Positions 23,214 through 34,699 of a DNA stretch of 64,000 nucleotides are shown here, piece by piece. Each line of letters opens with the position of its first letter. Within the stretch, counting starts at the first letter, position 1. The notes under the pieces were generated by a model, which was given only the letters and a program-made list of their open reading frames with translations, was not told where the DNA came from and ran no database searches. Origin of the DNA: Hericium rajendrae. Taxonomy: Eukaryota; Basidiomycota; Agaricomycetes; Russulales; Hericiaceae. The translations under genes were made by a program, and so were the position numbers. Where the stretch lies: contig CM065878.1 in NCBI GenBank assembly GCA_033439255.1, forward strand, positions 1,116,001 to 1,180,000. Reading direction: 5' to 3'.

Positions 23214-24506
23214 CTAGCGCTTTTTCAAAGCCGCAAAGCGCTTCGCCAGTGCTTCAAAATCGTCCTCGGGGGGTGGTGATCGAGCAGGTGATTTTGACTC
23301 GGCGCGCTTTCGATCCTCCTTCTTGCTGTCGTCTTCTTCAATGGGCGGAAGGTCGGGGAGCTTCAGCGCGCTCTTGTCCTGAGGCTGAGCTGCTGGCGCA
23401 ACTGCCACCGCTTCTTCTGGTATCGGCTTCTCTAGCGCTGCCTGCTGGATGGTGCGGCGTGGAAAATGAGCTTCCATGCTCATCGCCATGCAATCTCCGA
23501 CGATGAACAACTGACCTTTTCGCCACCGTCACCCTGACCGTCACCCCCATCTCCATCATTATCCCCATTCTGCTTGGTGGCAGGTGTATACTTGAGACTG
23601 TATCCTTTCGCAATCTCCATGAGATAGGCGTCTACAAGCTCGGCGGATGGCATGTCCACGACGAGCTTCTTCATTACCTATAAGTAGGTGATCACGAGAG
23701 ATGATCTTTAGATTCGCCATGAGGAGGCACAAGGCGTGGTCGCAGGAGTTCCGCGCAACTCACTCGTTCCGTGACACACCCATCTTGATTCTCCATTACG
23801 GCAAGGGAGAAGTCGCGTCCGTATTTGTGCATCAGCAGGTCCCGCAGAATGTGCAATTCTATATATGAGGATGAGCGGTGAAGGGGACCTCAGGGTTTGC
23901 GCACGATCAAGCGCAAGGACAGGCGGAACATACCCTTGATTTCCGTGCGTGGCGCGGCGTGGATTATGGCGCAAACACCTTCACCAACTGCAGCGTCCGG
24001 TTCTCGCGTACTTCGTGACCCTGAGATCGGCCCGTACTCGTGTCGACAATGTCCGAGACCCACTCACTTTTGGTCCAGCAGTCCAAATCGTGCGATAAGC
24101 AGTTCACAGTAGAGCTCTAGCAGCTCTAGTAGTTCTAAATAGATGTCTTCGTTGATGACTGGCAAGAATAGGTCGGCGTGACAATCAAACCGGGACAGGT
24201 GATGCAGTTGCTACTCACTGTTCTCCACCTTGATTCGTGCAGTCTCCATCTTGCCCCTCTCAAGCATTGTGGCGACATCACGGCGCGAGGACTTAGCTTG
24301 CGCCTCTTTCTTCTCCTGGAGCGTCCGTAACCTCTGCACCGACAGTCTTTGGTCGATTAGTACTAGTGAGCTGCGGGAAGCGGCTGTCGGATCTAATCTC
24401 AGACGCACCGGAGTTGTACCTACATCACATTGCGGATACCTGTGAGAACGCAGAGCATGAGGTTGTGTGCACGTACTTTCGCTTTCGTAGCATTCCATGG
24501 TGCCAT
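23214..24506 (-). CDS. IST1: IST1-like ESCRT-III regulator
   Basis: IST1 proteins bind Did2 and Vps4 and modulate ESCRT-III disassembly in multivesicular-body sorting. ATG 24504-24506 starts MAPWNATKAK. The conserved N-terminal four-helix region follows through short exons: RLRTLQEKKEAQAKSSRRDV, ATMLERGKMETARIKVEN, then LELLELLELYCELLIARFG and KLVVDMPSAELVDAYLMEIA. A Gly/Asp-rich linker (NGDNDGDGGDGQGDGG) and an Ala/Pro-rich tail lead to EDDFEALAKRFAALKKR and the stop at 23214. That last short amphipathic segment sits where other IST1 proteins carry a MIT-interacting motif, and LAKRFAALK fits such a role (inferred). Four or five small introns are present. It is divergent from the RasGEF gene across about 1.2 kb. 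Confidence 0.88.
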
Positions 24507-25682
24507 TGTCAGCGCAGGTGGGTTGACCGTCGGCGCGCAGGGTGGATGATCGAACGCAGTGCGCCCGTGGGCACTCTGTAAGGAACGTCAGTCTCTCACG
24601 CGCAACAATATCTAGATCTCAGATGACAGCACGAACGTGACGTGAGAAATATTGAATCTCCGCGAATGTTTGTTCTGCTTCGTCCATGGCTCGACCGTCG
24701 TCCGTTATGGACACCTTTGTCCTTTTCTGCTTGAGTATTTCCCAATTTCGAGCCGTATCAATCAGTCTTGGTGTTGAACGAACGTGCTAAGATTGTAACC
24801 GATGGGAAATGAAACCGGTGCTGCATCAGTTCGACCTGACGAAGGACCCCAAGAGACCTGTCCAAGTGCTTGACTTGCCGACGCGCACGAATCCACTGCG
24901 CCTCGAGGTGTCGACACACTTTGCACCTCCTACGATGCGACTCCAACGACTCAATGCAAAGAAACATCTATATCATCTTCCTGCATGCAATCTATTGCGT
25001 ATCTTCGGAAACGAAATCCGGTGAGAATTGATATCAAGTGCTACATCAGCTGTTTTGACCGTGCGGCGTAGATTATCCTGATATCAATATAGAACGTCGA
25101 CCTCGACTGCCTCTCCAGGTTCCTTACCCATGGTCCTATGCACAGCAGTGACATACAGCTTCCAATCCCAGCTGCAACAAGCCGGATGCAGTTGTGACGC
25201 GGTGACTGCGGACGTTCAACCTACACTTGTCGTGTCGCCTCTCCCGCAGCATTCCGTTCGACATTGTTTATGGATGTCTCGACGCCGCTGTAAACTTGAG
25301 TCCTGCAGCGATTTCATGACTGATCGAACAGACGTATTTGGTAACCTACCCACGCTGACCCGATGCCTGTCATTGCCAAAGCATGATATGTATTGATGCT
25401 TTGATGGGTGTGCTTGTGATGGTTGTTAGGCGAGCAGTCCCTTTCATTCTGTATCGTGATAGGTCTGCGTCCTCTCCATTCATCTTTCGTATTCTCACCG
25501 GTGCTCCAGTACCTTGCCCTTAGATGCCGCTCCGAGCCTGATTCTGTTCTTTCTGTTCTTTCTCCCTTTCCGCCTTTCTTTCCTTTCGTTCCTTTCGACT
25601 TCCTTCGACTTTGTCTTTGCCTCGCCGGTCGATCGCTGTTTTCATATTTCAATTGGCCGAGAGCTCGGACTCACGACCTCCC
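24507..25682. other. Divergent intergenic region between IST1 and RasGEF
   Basis: About 1.2 kb serving as 5' flank for both neighbours. A C/T-rich tract (about 25540-25620, many tttct and ctttc words) precedes the RasGEF start, a common feature of fungal promoters and 5' leaders. Short ORFs such as 24809-25024 have no supporting evidence. Confidence 0.5.
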
Positions 25683-28304
25683 ATGTCTTCCTCCCAAGTG
25701 CTGCGACAGTCGCTACGGCTGCATATCGATCCACGAGGCATGGACTTCAGCCCGGACTCCTCCTCTTCCCCTATTCCGCAGGGCACAAGAACGGCTGGTC
25801 ATACGAGTCTCCCAACGGGGACTCGTACGAACGGATCTGCACTGTGCTGTGCCTATACGACTTTGAGTCCCCCGATCGCGACCACCTCCCATTCCACAAG
25901 AACGAAATCCTGGAGATCGTGAGGGAGGAGGAGTCTGGGTGGTGGGCTGCAATCCGCAATGATGGTGCTGAAGTGGGCTGGATACCTGCTTCCTATGTGC
26001 GTGTTCTACCTGAGGACGTTGCAATGAGGGTGCGCAGTGTGCGGGAGGAGACGCGTATTCCGATGTTCAGTGCCAGAACACTAGCGAGGTCGGCGCCATC
26101 GAGCTTCAGCCGTCTCAAAGGGTCGCCCTTGACCTCAAGCATCGAATTTCTTCCGTTGAAGATGATTCGGACCTTGACACTGGGAAGGTCTGTGAGCCGA
26201 ACAAAACACCCTGGCAGCATGCTCAAGTTTGACCTTTATGCAGATTTCGGCATTCGAGTTCTATGCCACGCTCAGAAGTCCTGATTCACGGACAATGAGA
26301 GAGCTTCCCAGACCCCCTCTGAATCTGACGGACATCGACATCGCCGACTCTCCCATTCATCCCAGGTCCAAGCCACTTGATATCATTTCACCTACCCCCA
26401 TATCGCCCCCTACCCTCCTTGCACCGCCTAAGAACACCCTTCGCCTCGATAAGTCTTTGCCTGCTTCTCCGGCCTTGCCTGCCTCTCCAGCACCTGTATC
26501 TCCGCTTCCGACATCTGCCTCGGCAGAGGCTTTGACGCATTCTCGAAGTGTCTCCAACCCCATCACGGTCACTACACCAAACCGAAGCCAACGCCGGAAG
26601 CCTCTACTCCTGGATGACAGGTCCTCACTTCAGCGCCTCTCGCTCCTCATGCAGGCCCATGATCTGCAGGAGCTGGAGTCCCTTGCCAGCCCTGAAGCAC
26701 TCAGTCCCTCGACCCTGTCATTCCTCGATCGGTCCAGCCCCGAGTCGGAAAGATCAAGCAGCTGACTGGCGACGACGACGCACAAGCGTTGTACAATGCA
26801 AAGCTCGCCCAGGCCAAACTCCCGTGGTATCTCCGGCCCAAGCATGGCGACGATGAAATCAAGCTGGACCGCGATGGGAACGTGCGGGCCGGCACCCTGT
26901 CAGCGCTCGTCGAGAAATTGGTCAGCGATCCATTGAGTACGTTTCTCCTTTAAGCATGCACCTGTGGAGCCTGCTCACAGCGGTTTCCCAGAAATGTCAG
27001 CGCAGGAATCGTTCCGGCATGCATTCTTGATCACGTTCCACACGTTCGCCACAGCCTCGCAGGTGTTTGGTCTGCTCGTCGCGCAGTACGAGACGAGTGA
27101 TCCGCAAGGGCTTTCGGAACCAGAATTCGAGGAATGGAAGCGCGAGAGGATTGCGTCCGACGCAGAAACGCGTCCTGTCGGTTTTGACGATGTGGTTGGA
27201 GGAGCATGATATGCTCAATCAAGACCCAGAGATCGCTTCGCGGCTGCGAGAGTTCCTATCTCTCATTTCTTCGCCTGCAACGCTCGCCCTTTCTGCGAAG
27301 CACATGCTGATTTCACTTGAGCGCAGAGTACGCCGTCACGTTCCGCATGCAATGATATCTGGAACTCATGCATCCTCAGATGGCAGGTACATCATCTTTC
27401 ACGCCGAGTTCAGACAGTCCGCCGACAAAGCGACGCAAGTCCAAAACTCGGAAATACGATCAATACGAACTCCTCCGACTGGACCCCTTAGATCTTGCCT
27501 TCCATCTTGCTGTTTATGAACACGGCCTATATTCGAAGATCCATGTACAAGAGTGTCTTCCGATACACGCAGACACAGAAGGGATCCACAGTGAAGAATA
27601 TGGAGGCGTTTTCTGCCACGTCGGACAAGCTTGCAAACTGGGTGAAGCTGAGCATCATTGAGAACGAAGGCCTCAACAAACGGGCCAATACCATTGATTT
27701 TTGGATACGTGTCGCAGAAGTGAGTTCTATCACGCTCATCCGGCCAGTATCTCAGATATATGTGTCCACAGAAATGCCGATCTTTGCACAATTACGCATC
27801 CATGAGCGCCATTGTTGCGGCCCTGTCAAGCGCTGTGCTATCCCGTCTTCATTTTACATGGCTCCACTCAAATCGAGAAGCACATCTCGACCCGCTCGTC
27901 AAGTACAACGCGCCCGCCGGGAATTATTCGTTCTACCGCGCCGAGCTCGACACGGTCGAGGGCCCGTGCGTCCCCTTCCTGGGATGTACTTGAAGACCAT
28001 GATCTACATCGCGGACCAGCACACGAACACGACCACAGTGTCGGCGCCGGGTGGCGGGCAGAAGGCGCTCATCAACTTCGTGCAGCGGCAGAAGTGGTAC
28101 GACGTCAGCATGGCGATGCTGCGCTTCCAGTCGAAGCCGTACAGCTTCGAGGAGAACCCGCTGACGACGGCGTTCATCCGCCAGCAGCTCGCGGTCGCGG
28201 CGGCGAAGGATGAGCAGTTTTTCTGGGACAGGAGCGAGGAGCTGCAGCAGGCGGAGATGTTCCATGCGGATATCCGGAAGGGGCTGGAGGCTGCTGGGTT
28301 TTGA
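25683..28304 (+). CDS. Ras guanine-nucleotide exchange factor with SH3 domain (Cdc25-like)
   Basis: Activates Ras by catalysing GDP release. Modules in order: an N-terminal SH3 domain (VLCLYDFESPDRDHLPFHKN, then SGWWAAIRNDGAEVGWIPAS, about 25840-26010); a Ser/Pro-rich linker; the RasGEF N-terminal (REM) domain (SFRHAFLITFHTFATASQVF, about 27005; SVLTMWLEEHDML, about 27185); and the catalytic CDC25 homology domain (LLRLDPLDLAFHLAVYE, DKLANWVKLSIIENEGLNKR, CRSLHNYASMSAIVAALSSA, LHFTWLHSNREAHLDPLVKY, GPCVPFLG, MYLKTMIYI, INFVQRQKWYDVSMAMLRFQ). The stop is at 28304. The frame shifts by one base inside exons near 26750, 27145, 27560 and 27985. Two are compatible with a missing base and two with an extra base, so the sequence or the gene is damaged. 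The ATG at 25683 is the best available, but how exon 1 reaches the SH3 frame is unresolved. Introns of about 50-60 nt are seen at 26940 and 27720. Confidence 0.82.
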
Positions 28305-28789
28305 CTGGTGGAGGTTTGTACGATAAAGATTTCTTGAATCGTGCATATATCAATAGGCCAGCTGGACGGACCTTCTCGCGCGCATGCCACGCATGCATTC
28401 ATGGATGTACCATATCATTTATTTATCACGCTCGGTTGACGCTCGGTAACAATTATTGTATGAGTTTACTTGGGCTTTCGGAATTTGAATCTGCTTTATC
28501 GTGTCGTATGAGACTCTATGACATTCATTTAGCATTCATGGAACTGACTATACACTCATCTGATGTCAGTTGTCTGATTAGCTAATGAAGTCCGCATATA
28601 TGCCATGTATTGAGAAGCAGGAAACCGGGCGTAAAGGATGATAGAATAGACTACAGAGGTATGCAATGAGGGACGACGGGCTATCTGGGGTGAGGTCGGG
28701 AGAAGAGGGGACAAGAGATGCACCTGATACTGATGCAGAGGGGATTAAACAGGATCAGAAAGCAGGCGCACAGCGAGTGATATGGGCAT
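28305..28789. other. Convergent 3' flanks of RasGEF and Rab5
   Basis: A/T-richer stretch between two convergent stop codons; no gene seen. It should contain both 3' UTRs and polyadenylation signals. Confidence 0.6.
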
Positions 28790-29835
28790 TTAACAGTTGC
28801 AGGGCTCGTTGGTACTGACTGCATTCTGCTGCCTATTCAGGTCAACGCCCGACCTTCCGCCAGCAGCTCCGGTGCGACCACCTGCCCCTGCCCGTGATGA
28901 CGGCGCCGCGGTCGTCGGAAGCTTCTTCGCTGCATGTTATAAGATTGGAGTGAGTAAGAATTGAGCTGTCAAAGTCAATAGGGACTTACCGATGGCCGTG
29001 AATATTTCCGAAACGCCTTCGCCGGTCTTGGCGCTAGTCTCAGCCCACATCAGACCCTCTTCCTCAGCATACTTCTGGGCTTCCTCTTGCGTAACCTGCC
29101 GCCGCGCAGCGAGATCAGACTTGTTACCGCACAGAGCAATGACGATGGAAGGGTCGGCCTGGCGCTGCAGTTCGCGGATCCAGTTCCGCGCCTTCTCCAG
29201 TGATGCAGATTGCGTGATATCATAGACTACGACTGCGCAGTTGGCGTTGCGGTAGTACATCGGCGCCTGTTTATGTGATAAGAAAACGAAGACGATCAGG
29301 AATACCATATGGCTACGTACGAGGGACTGCCCAAAGGTGGTTCCAGATGAGAGGTGTTATCAGTCTAAGGATATTGTACGAGTTTCGGCAAGGCAGACCT
29401 TATAACGTTCTTGACCAGCAGTATCCCTGGTAGACATAAACGACTACTCCCTAAGGAAGCGGAGACAAAGAACGTACCATATTTCGAACTTCACTACTGT
29501 GCCATCATCAAGTGTCACCGTCTGGGTCAGGAATGCAGCTATTCATATAAAGTCAGCAAAGACGGCGGACGCGATAACGACACGAGACACACCTCCGATG
29601 GTACTCTCCCGGTAGTCGTCAAACTGATCCTTCACGAACCGCAATACCAAACTGTGAACGAGCGGGAGGCATTCAGAACATACACATGGCGTAGGCATGC
29701 TGTGGAGCACCATACCTTGACTTGCCGACAGCAGATTCGCCTGAGATGTTCGTAAGAAAGCAATTCGAGGCATTATAAGGACCAAAACAAATACATACCA
29801 AGGAGGACGAGCTTAAATTGCAGTTGCTTGGACAT
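28790..29835 (-). CDS. VPS21: Rab5-family small GTPase (Vps21/Ypt51-like)
   Basis: Rab5 controls early-endosome fusion. ATG 29833-29835 opens MSKQLQFKLVLLG. The P-loop exon is followed by SLVLRFVKDQFDDYRESTIG (effector loop), TLDDGTVVKFEIW joined to the DTAGQE region, APMYYRNANCAVVVYDIT, RELQRQADPSIVIALCGNKS (NKxD guanine-specificity motif) and MWAETSAKTGEGVSEIFTAI (ETSAK motif). The last exon reads KKLPTTAAPSSRAGAGG and onward to a C-terminal EPCNC, a CxC geranylgeranylation signal, with the stop at 28790-28792. Several 50-60 nt introns interrupt it, including one splitting W from DTAG as is common in fungal Rabs. It shares a roughly 350-bp divergent promoter with the RNA-binding protein gene. 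Confidence 0.92.
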
Positions 29836-30185
29836 TGTCGAGGAGGAGGGCAAGAGGGGGCGATGCAGGGGGAGAGACCGCGGCGTCAGGTTGTGGCGCG
29901 CACTGACAGGCAAGTCAGCCGTGGGAAACATTTCCTGCGTAGTCTCTTCGGCAGAGTTTTCCCTTTTCGCCCCTTGCTCTCGACCGTCTCCCTCCGTTCA
30001 AACAGTTGGCAGGTCCTGCCCTTGTTCGTCGTGCTCTTCCCCCCTGCTACCCCGAAATTGAGGTGTTATCCCGAGCAAGACATCCACCGTGCCCCTTTGC
30101 AGCTTATCTTACGTCCTTGAAAGCCCAATATTACTTCTATCAATCGCCTTCCCAGCAAGGTCCTCATTAAGTCGTAAAGCCAGCA
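29836..30185. promoter_or_regulatory. Shared divergent promoter, Rab5 / Mei2-like gene
   Basis: 350 bp between two divergent start codons, so both promoters must lie here or overlap. The Mei2-like side is C/T-rich (about 29985-30070). No clear TATA box is visible. Confidence 0.6.
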
Positions 30186-33133
30186 ATGAGTCGTCACCAT
30201 CCATACGGTGGTCCGTATGACGGACCCGGCCCACGAAGAGGCGGCTCGCCTGCAGGCCCTGGTCCGGATAGAGCACACCGTTTCCACGATAGCCCGCCGC
30301 GAGGCAGAGGCTTTGGACGAGGGAGAGGCCGTGGTGGCGCCGGCGCCGGCGGCGGAAGTGGAGGCGGCCCATACGGAGGATATGACAGTGGTGGCCCCGC
30401 CTATGATCAAGCACCTCCTCAAGGCGACATGGGTGCATACAGTGGTTACGATGCCGGATCCCAGGATCAATTTTATCAGAGTACCGGCTTCGGCGGCCCG
30501 GACCAGTATAGCGCGCCCGGCTCTTCCGGAGGCTTCAATGACAATTATGGAGGTTTTGAAGGTACGCTAAGCACCCAACTGAAAGATCATATCGTCGTAA
30601 AAATAGGACACCGAGACTCCGATCTCCGACTCTGCAAGTCATGGTATTCACAGCGAGCCTGTCTTTGTTTGCTGGATCCTTGCGGCTACTTTGTGTCCAA
30701 CCAGGCCTGCATGCGAGGTTTAGCTATTCCAGCGAGAGCGATCTATGAGCTTCAGCTCGGGTTTTAGGTCCATTGAAGCACCGTCGCTTGAGAAATTCTG
30801 AAAAGGACCTCAACATGTTTGGCTGTCGAGCAATCGCTCCGCTCGTCCGTCTGAATATCCGACTTTTGGAATTTCTCCTCGCATGCCGTTCTGGATGACA
30901 TCGTCGATTGAGCTCGTTCTCGCTATGTCCCTATCTTTGATTTTCTCGGTCATGTCCTCGTGAACGGCTCATCTCACGCGAAGCCCTCCGTCAGACGATT
31001 CAGGTGCCATTTTTGGTCCCGAGGGTTACGGCAACCGCCCCAGTAAACGTGGAACAAGACGTGAAAGAGACGATAAGGTGCACGAGTCAATCATTGAAGA
31101 ACGTATCCAGCGCGAACGACCGTGCCGCACTCTATTCATACGTAACATTAAGGCGAGTGTCGTACTTGAGTATCCGAACGAGGCACTTTATTTGCATGCC
31201 ATCGTTCGTGCTTCTTTAAGGGGACCATTGAGCTGACGCCGTACTTGTTGCTTGCTCCAGTATGAAACGAACAGTGATGAGGTCCGCCGTCAGTTCGAAG
31301 AACATGGTGAAATCAAAACATTCTTCGATTTAATCGCAAATCGCGGCATGGTCTTTGTTACCTTCGTGAGTCACGTCAACAATTGAGTTCGATCCTGAGT
31401 TAATTTCCGCTCGGCATCAGTATGATCTTCGTGCGGCTGAGAGAGCAAGAGAGCGCCTTCAAGGCTCAGAAATCAGCGGGCGACCAGTAAGTCTTGTGTG
31501 ATCCGTCTCCATTTAGCATGTTTGTTGAACTAGGGCCGCATCTCAGATTGATGTCCACTATTCCTTGCCTCGGGACGATAGCGTGAAAGGTTCAGCACAG
31601 AATCAAGTAAGAAACCTTGTTTGATTATGATCTTGCGCTTACAGTACCATCTGATCTCATGTGCAGGAGCTGCAAGGTAGCCTGTTGGTGACGCTCCGCA
31701 ACTCAATGACAGGCCAGCCTATTGATGACAATGAGGTCCGCCGAAAATTCCAACAGTTTGGGGACGTGAAGGCAGTACGTCCCACAGGGGAACGCAGCGA
31801 GTATGTCTTTAGTCTCCTATATAAGATCGACGAGCTAACGGGCATCCTCTTTCTATAGTCAGCGTTATGTGGAATTCTATGATATTCGGGTGATTATTGG
31901 GTTTTTGCTTTGCTTTTCATGTCTCGTCTGATTCCCCGTTTACAGTCCGCAGAGGAAGCCTTTGATCGTTTGCGCCATCAAGGCCTTCAAGACGGTGTTA
32001 TGGACATTGTCCTAGCTTGGGAAGAGACGGCTGCACAGCAGCCGGGCGCCCTCGGTACGCAGTTCCTCTCCGTCCGGATGATCTTATTCTTATTTTATTT
32101 TTCGGATCAGTCGCGACGAGCGAGACCAGTTCGGGAAGGGAGAATGGGATGAAGGCCCTCGTGGACACCCGCCGCGAGGAAGAGGTCGCGGACGCGGGAA
32201 AGGCCGCGGAGGAGGGTTCGGTGGTGGTGGTGGCGGCGAGCATGATGAAGAGCGCCGTCCTTGGGAACGGGACCGTGATCGCCCAAGGCGACGCGATGAA
32301 GATCGCGGGGGACGTGGGAGAGGTAGAGGAGGTTACGGCGGTGACAGGTTCGACCAGAGAGAGGGTGGTTATGGTGGACCTGGACCATCACCAGGTGGTG
32401 GATACGGTGGGCCTTCGGGTCCACCGTCCTATGGCCCTCCTCCGGTTGCGATGCCAGTACGTTAGTCTTCGCGTCTGTTCATGTGCAGTCTAACGTTCGT
32501 TTCAGCCTCCTGTCGATGAGCGTCTAGATCAGGCTCGCAAAGTTCAACAGGTAACAAACAGTTTTATCATGACCGATTTGATTATTGACAAAAATTTCAG
32601 CTCCTTGCTGCGCTCAAGCAGCCTCAGAACGGAGGTGCTCCTCCAGCGACGCCGCCGTCACAACCGCAGCAACCTGCGGCTCTTCCGAGTATCCCCCGCC
32701 CGCACCGCCGCCGAGCTATTACCAACCGCCTCCACCGTCGCAACAGCCGCGTGCTCCGTATCCGGGGCCTATGCCTCCCGCCCCGCTGCCGGTGGATATC
32801 CGCCTCCATCGCAGCCACAACCGGCCCCATCGGCGCTCCAGAATCTGCCTCCCAATCTCCTTGCATTGCTACACGGCGTGCAGGCGCAACAGCCCCGGAC
32901 TCCGCCGCAGATGCCGCCTCAGCAGGGACAGTACGCGATGCCGCCTGCGCCTGGCCCCAGTGGGATGATGCCTCCCATGCCGGGAATGCCTGGCGGACCA
33001 CCGATGCCGCCGGGAAGCGATTATCAGCAGCTCATGTCGTACTTAGTAAGTGCTACATGATGTCCCAGCAGGCGATGCATCAGACTCACGCTTTGCACGC
33101 ATGGCGTTGTAGGCTGCAGCAAAAAGACCTTGA
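30186..33133 (+). CDS. Mei2-like RNA-binding protein with two RRM domains
   Basis: Predicted RNA-binding protein. Exon 1 (30186-30561) encodes a Gly/Arg/Pro-rich region (RGRGFGRGRGRGGAGAGGG). An unusually long 442-nt intron (30562-31003) follows. RRM1 is RPCRTLFIRNIK, YETNSDEVRRQFEEHGEIK, RGMVFVTF and YDLRAAERARERLQ. RRM2 is LQGSLLVTLRNSMTGQPIDD, NEVRRKFQQFGDVKAVRPTG, QRYVEFYDIR and AEEAFDRLRHQG. The order and spacing match RRM1 and RRM2 of Mei2-like proteins; the C-terminal Mei2 RRM3 is absent. The C-terminal half is RGG-rich, then Pro/Gln-rich (SYYQPPPPSQQPR, ALQNLPPNLLALLHG). A last intron (33047-33112 region) leads to AAAKRP and the stop at 33133. Two single-base frame changes (near 32690 and 32795) interrupt the proline-rich exon; both fit one missing base in short C or G runs. 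Confidence 0.85.
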
Positions 33134-33603
33134 CACGGACGGTCGTGAGGACTAACGTAGTTCGCCCCCAACTGTGCAGGAACATTGATGGTTATCTGAT
33201 ATTTATAACTCATATGCTTTCTGTCCATATTTGTTATGTGCTTGTCCAGAGGTAGGTCTAAATTTTGGGGGCAGAACAAAGACATTTGATACTACTCCTA
33301 GCTTTGTGTCCATATGTAAAAAGCGTATTCGAGCTTGGCCTGTTTTCTTTATTAAGTACTATTGCGGCGGACTCGACTTCCGCCAAAACTTTCAACGTGT
33401 GTCATCATGTGTCCTTCACGTACCTGAAATGCCATATGTTGGAAGCATGATTCGGTGACGATATTCTCGATGCTGGACAGAGTCGGGGGCTGCAGTATTC
33501 GATCCCGAGATCGGGAGAAGATCTAATCTTATCTCGGAACCGCCGTTTTGTCGCCGTGCTCAAGCCTCCGTCCTCTTCAATCCGTCCACCAAGCAGCATC
33601 GTG
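33134..33603. other. Intergenic between Mei2-like and LAMTOR2-like genes
   Basis: About 470 bp with no supported ORF. Holds the 3' end of the upstream gene and the promoter of the downstream one. Confidence 0.5.
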
Positions 33604-34198
33604 ATGCTCGTGCTCCCCACCCTGCACAAGCTCCTCTCAAAAGTGTTATCGTCCCCAGAACTGCATAGTGCTGTGCTCTTTACGCCATCGGGACAGCTGG
33701 TGTCGTATGCCGCCGACCCGCCACGGTGTAAAGATGACATCCGGGTCATCGTAGGGGTGAGCACGGAGGTGTGGCAGGAGATAGAAGAACAGGGTGTCGG
33801 GATGGCCGAATCTGAGGTACTTACTACTGACTATTAGTCACCCGAGGTAGTTGCTGATGCTTGCATGCACTAGGTAGGACGTATTGTCGTGCTGCCGATC
33901 GAGGATCCCAGCAAGAACGGGACAGACGCGACGCTGCCAAATGGAAACGTGCCGCATGAGGAGCCTCTCATGCTCATCGCGTTGAATGCAACGGACGCTG
34001 TCGACTGGGATGTTCTCGAAGCTAAGGTATGGAATGTCCTGCTGGGTGACCGTGGAGTACTGACCACAAGCTGTTGATCCTATGCAGGGCAGGGAGTTGA
34101 CGGGCCATTTATCGCGACCCATTGGCAAACTCCGTGAACCGCTCAAAACGGCGTCTATGTCGCCATTGCCCACAACATCCTCACGACTACCACGATGA
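33604..34198 (+). CDS. LAMTOR2/roadblock-LC7-like protein
   Basis: Three exons: 33604-33816, 33874-34026 and 34088-34198, giving 158 aa; all splice sites are canonical (GTACTT/CACTAG, GTATGG/ATGCAG). The fold reads as a roadblock domain: LPTLHKLLSKVLSSPELHSA, VLFTPSGQLVSYA, RVIVGVSTEVWQEI, GRIVVLPIED and EPLMLIALNATDAVDWDVLE, closing with RELTGHLSRPIGKLREPL. The last element closely parallels the end of LAMTOR2 (p14), which with LAMTOR3 tethers Rag GTPases and mTORC1 to the lysosome; the yeast counterpart is Ego3/Slm4. An Asn/Gly-rich insertion (SKNGTDATLPNGNV) lies between two strands. Family assignment is by pattern only, so the specific ortholog is likely but not certain. Confidence 0.72.
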
Positions 34199-34699
34199 GC
34201 TCCCTATTTGTACATTTGTACATGTACATCGGCTTTGCACACGGTACGCACTGTCACGGAACTTACACGCACACGGCTCTCATTATCATCGTCAGTAGAT
34301 TCTCGCTCTGCCCATCGTTTCGTCCAGTCTATCTCGTTACTATTACATTCATCGCTACACTTGCTTCGGATGGCTCTGCTGCTTGGTTTGGAGACTGCTC
34401 GTCGCACCTAGAGAAGGAATTCTGCTACCACTGTCTGCTAACTTATTGTTATGCTACCTACTCTGCTAATGAGATACCTTAATGAATCAACTTATAACAT
34501 GGATTCACACTGTGCATACGGTCAACGGAAAGTGCGAGACAGATGCCACGGTGGGGAGCTCCGAGCTAGCCGTCGCGGATGCCGGCGACGGACCGGGCGC
34601 CTCGGGCACACGTCCGGCTTGGGTGAGTATTACGATTCTGGCTCTACTCGTCGTAACGTCCCACCCCGCCTCTCCGCCCCCACCGACACCCTACAGGCC
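34199..34699. other. COQ1 upstream region with a probable 5' UTR intron
   Basis: A good donor (GTGAGT, 34623) and acceptor (CTACAG, ending 34696) define a 74-nt intron that ends three bases before the COQ1 ATG. It is probably a 5' UTR intron, though an upstream coding exon is possible because 34482-34703 is open. No other gene is seen. Confidence 0.5.
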
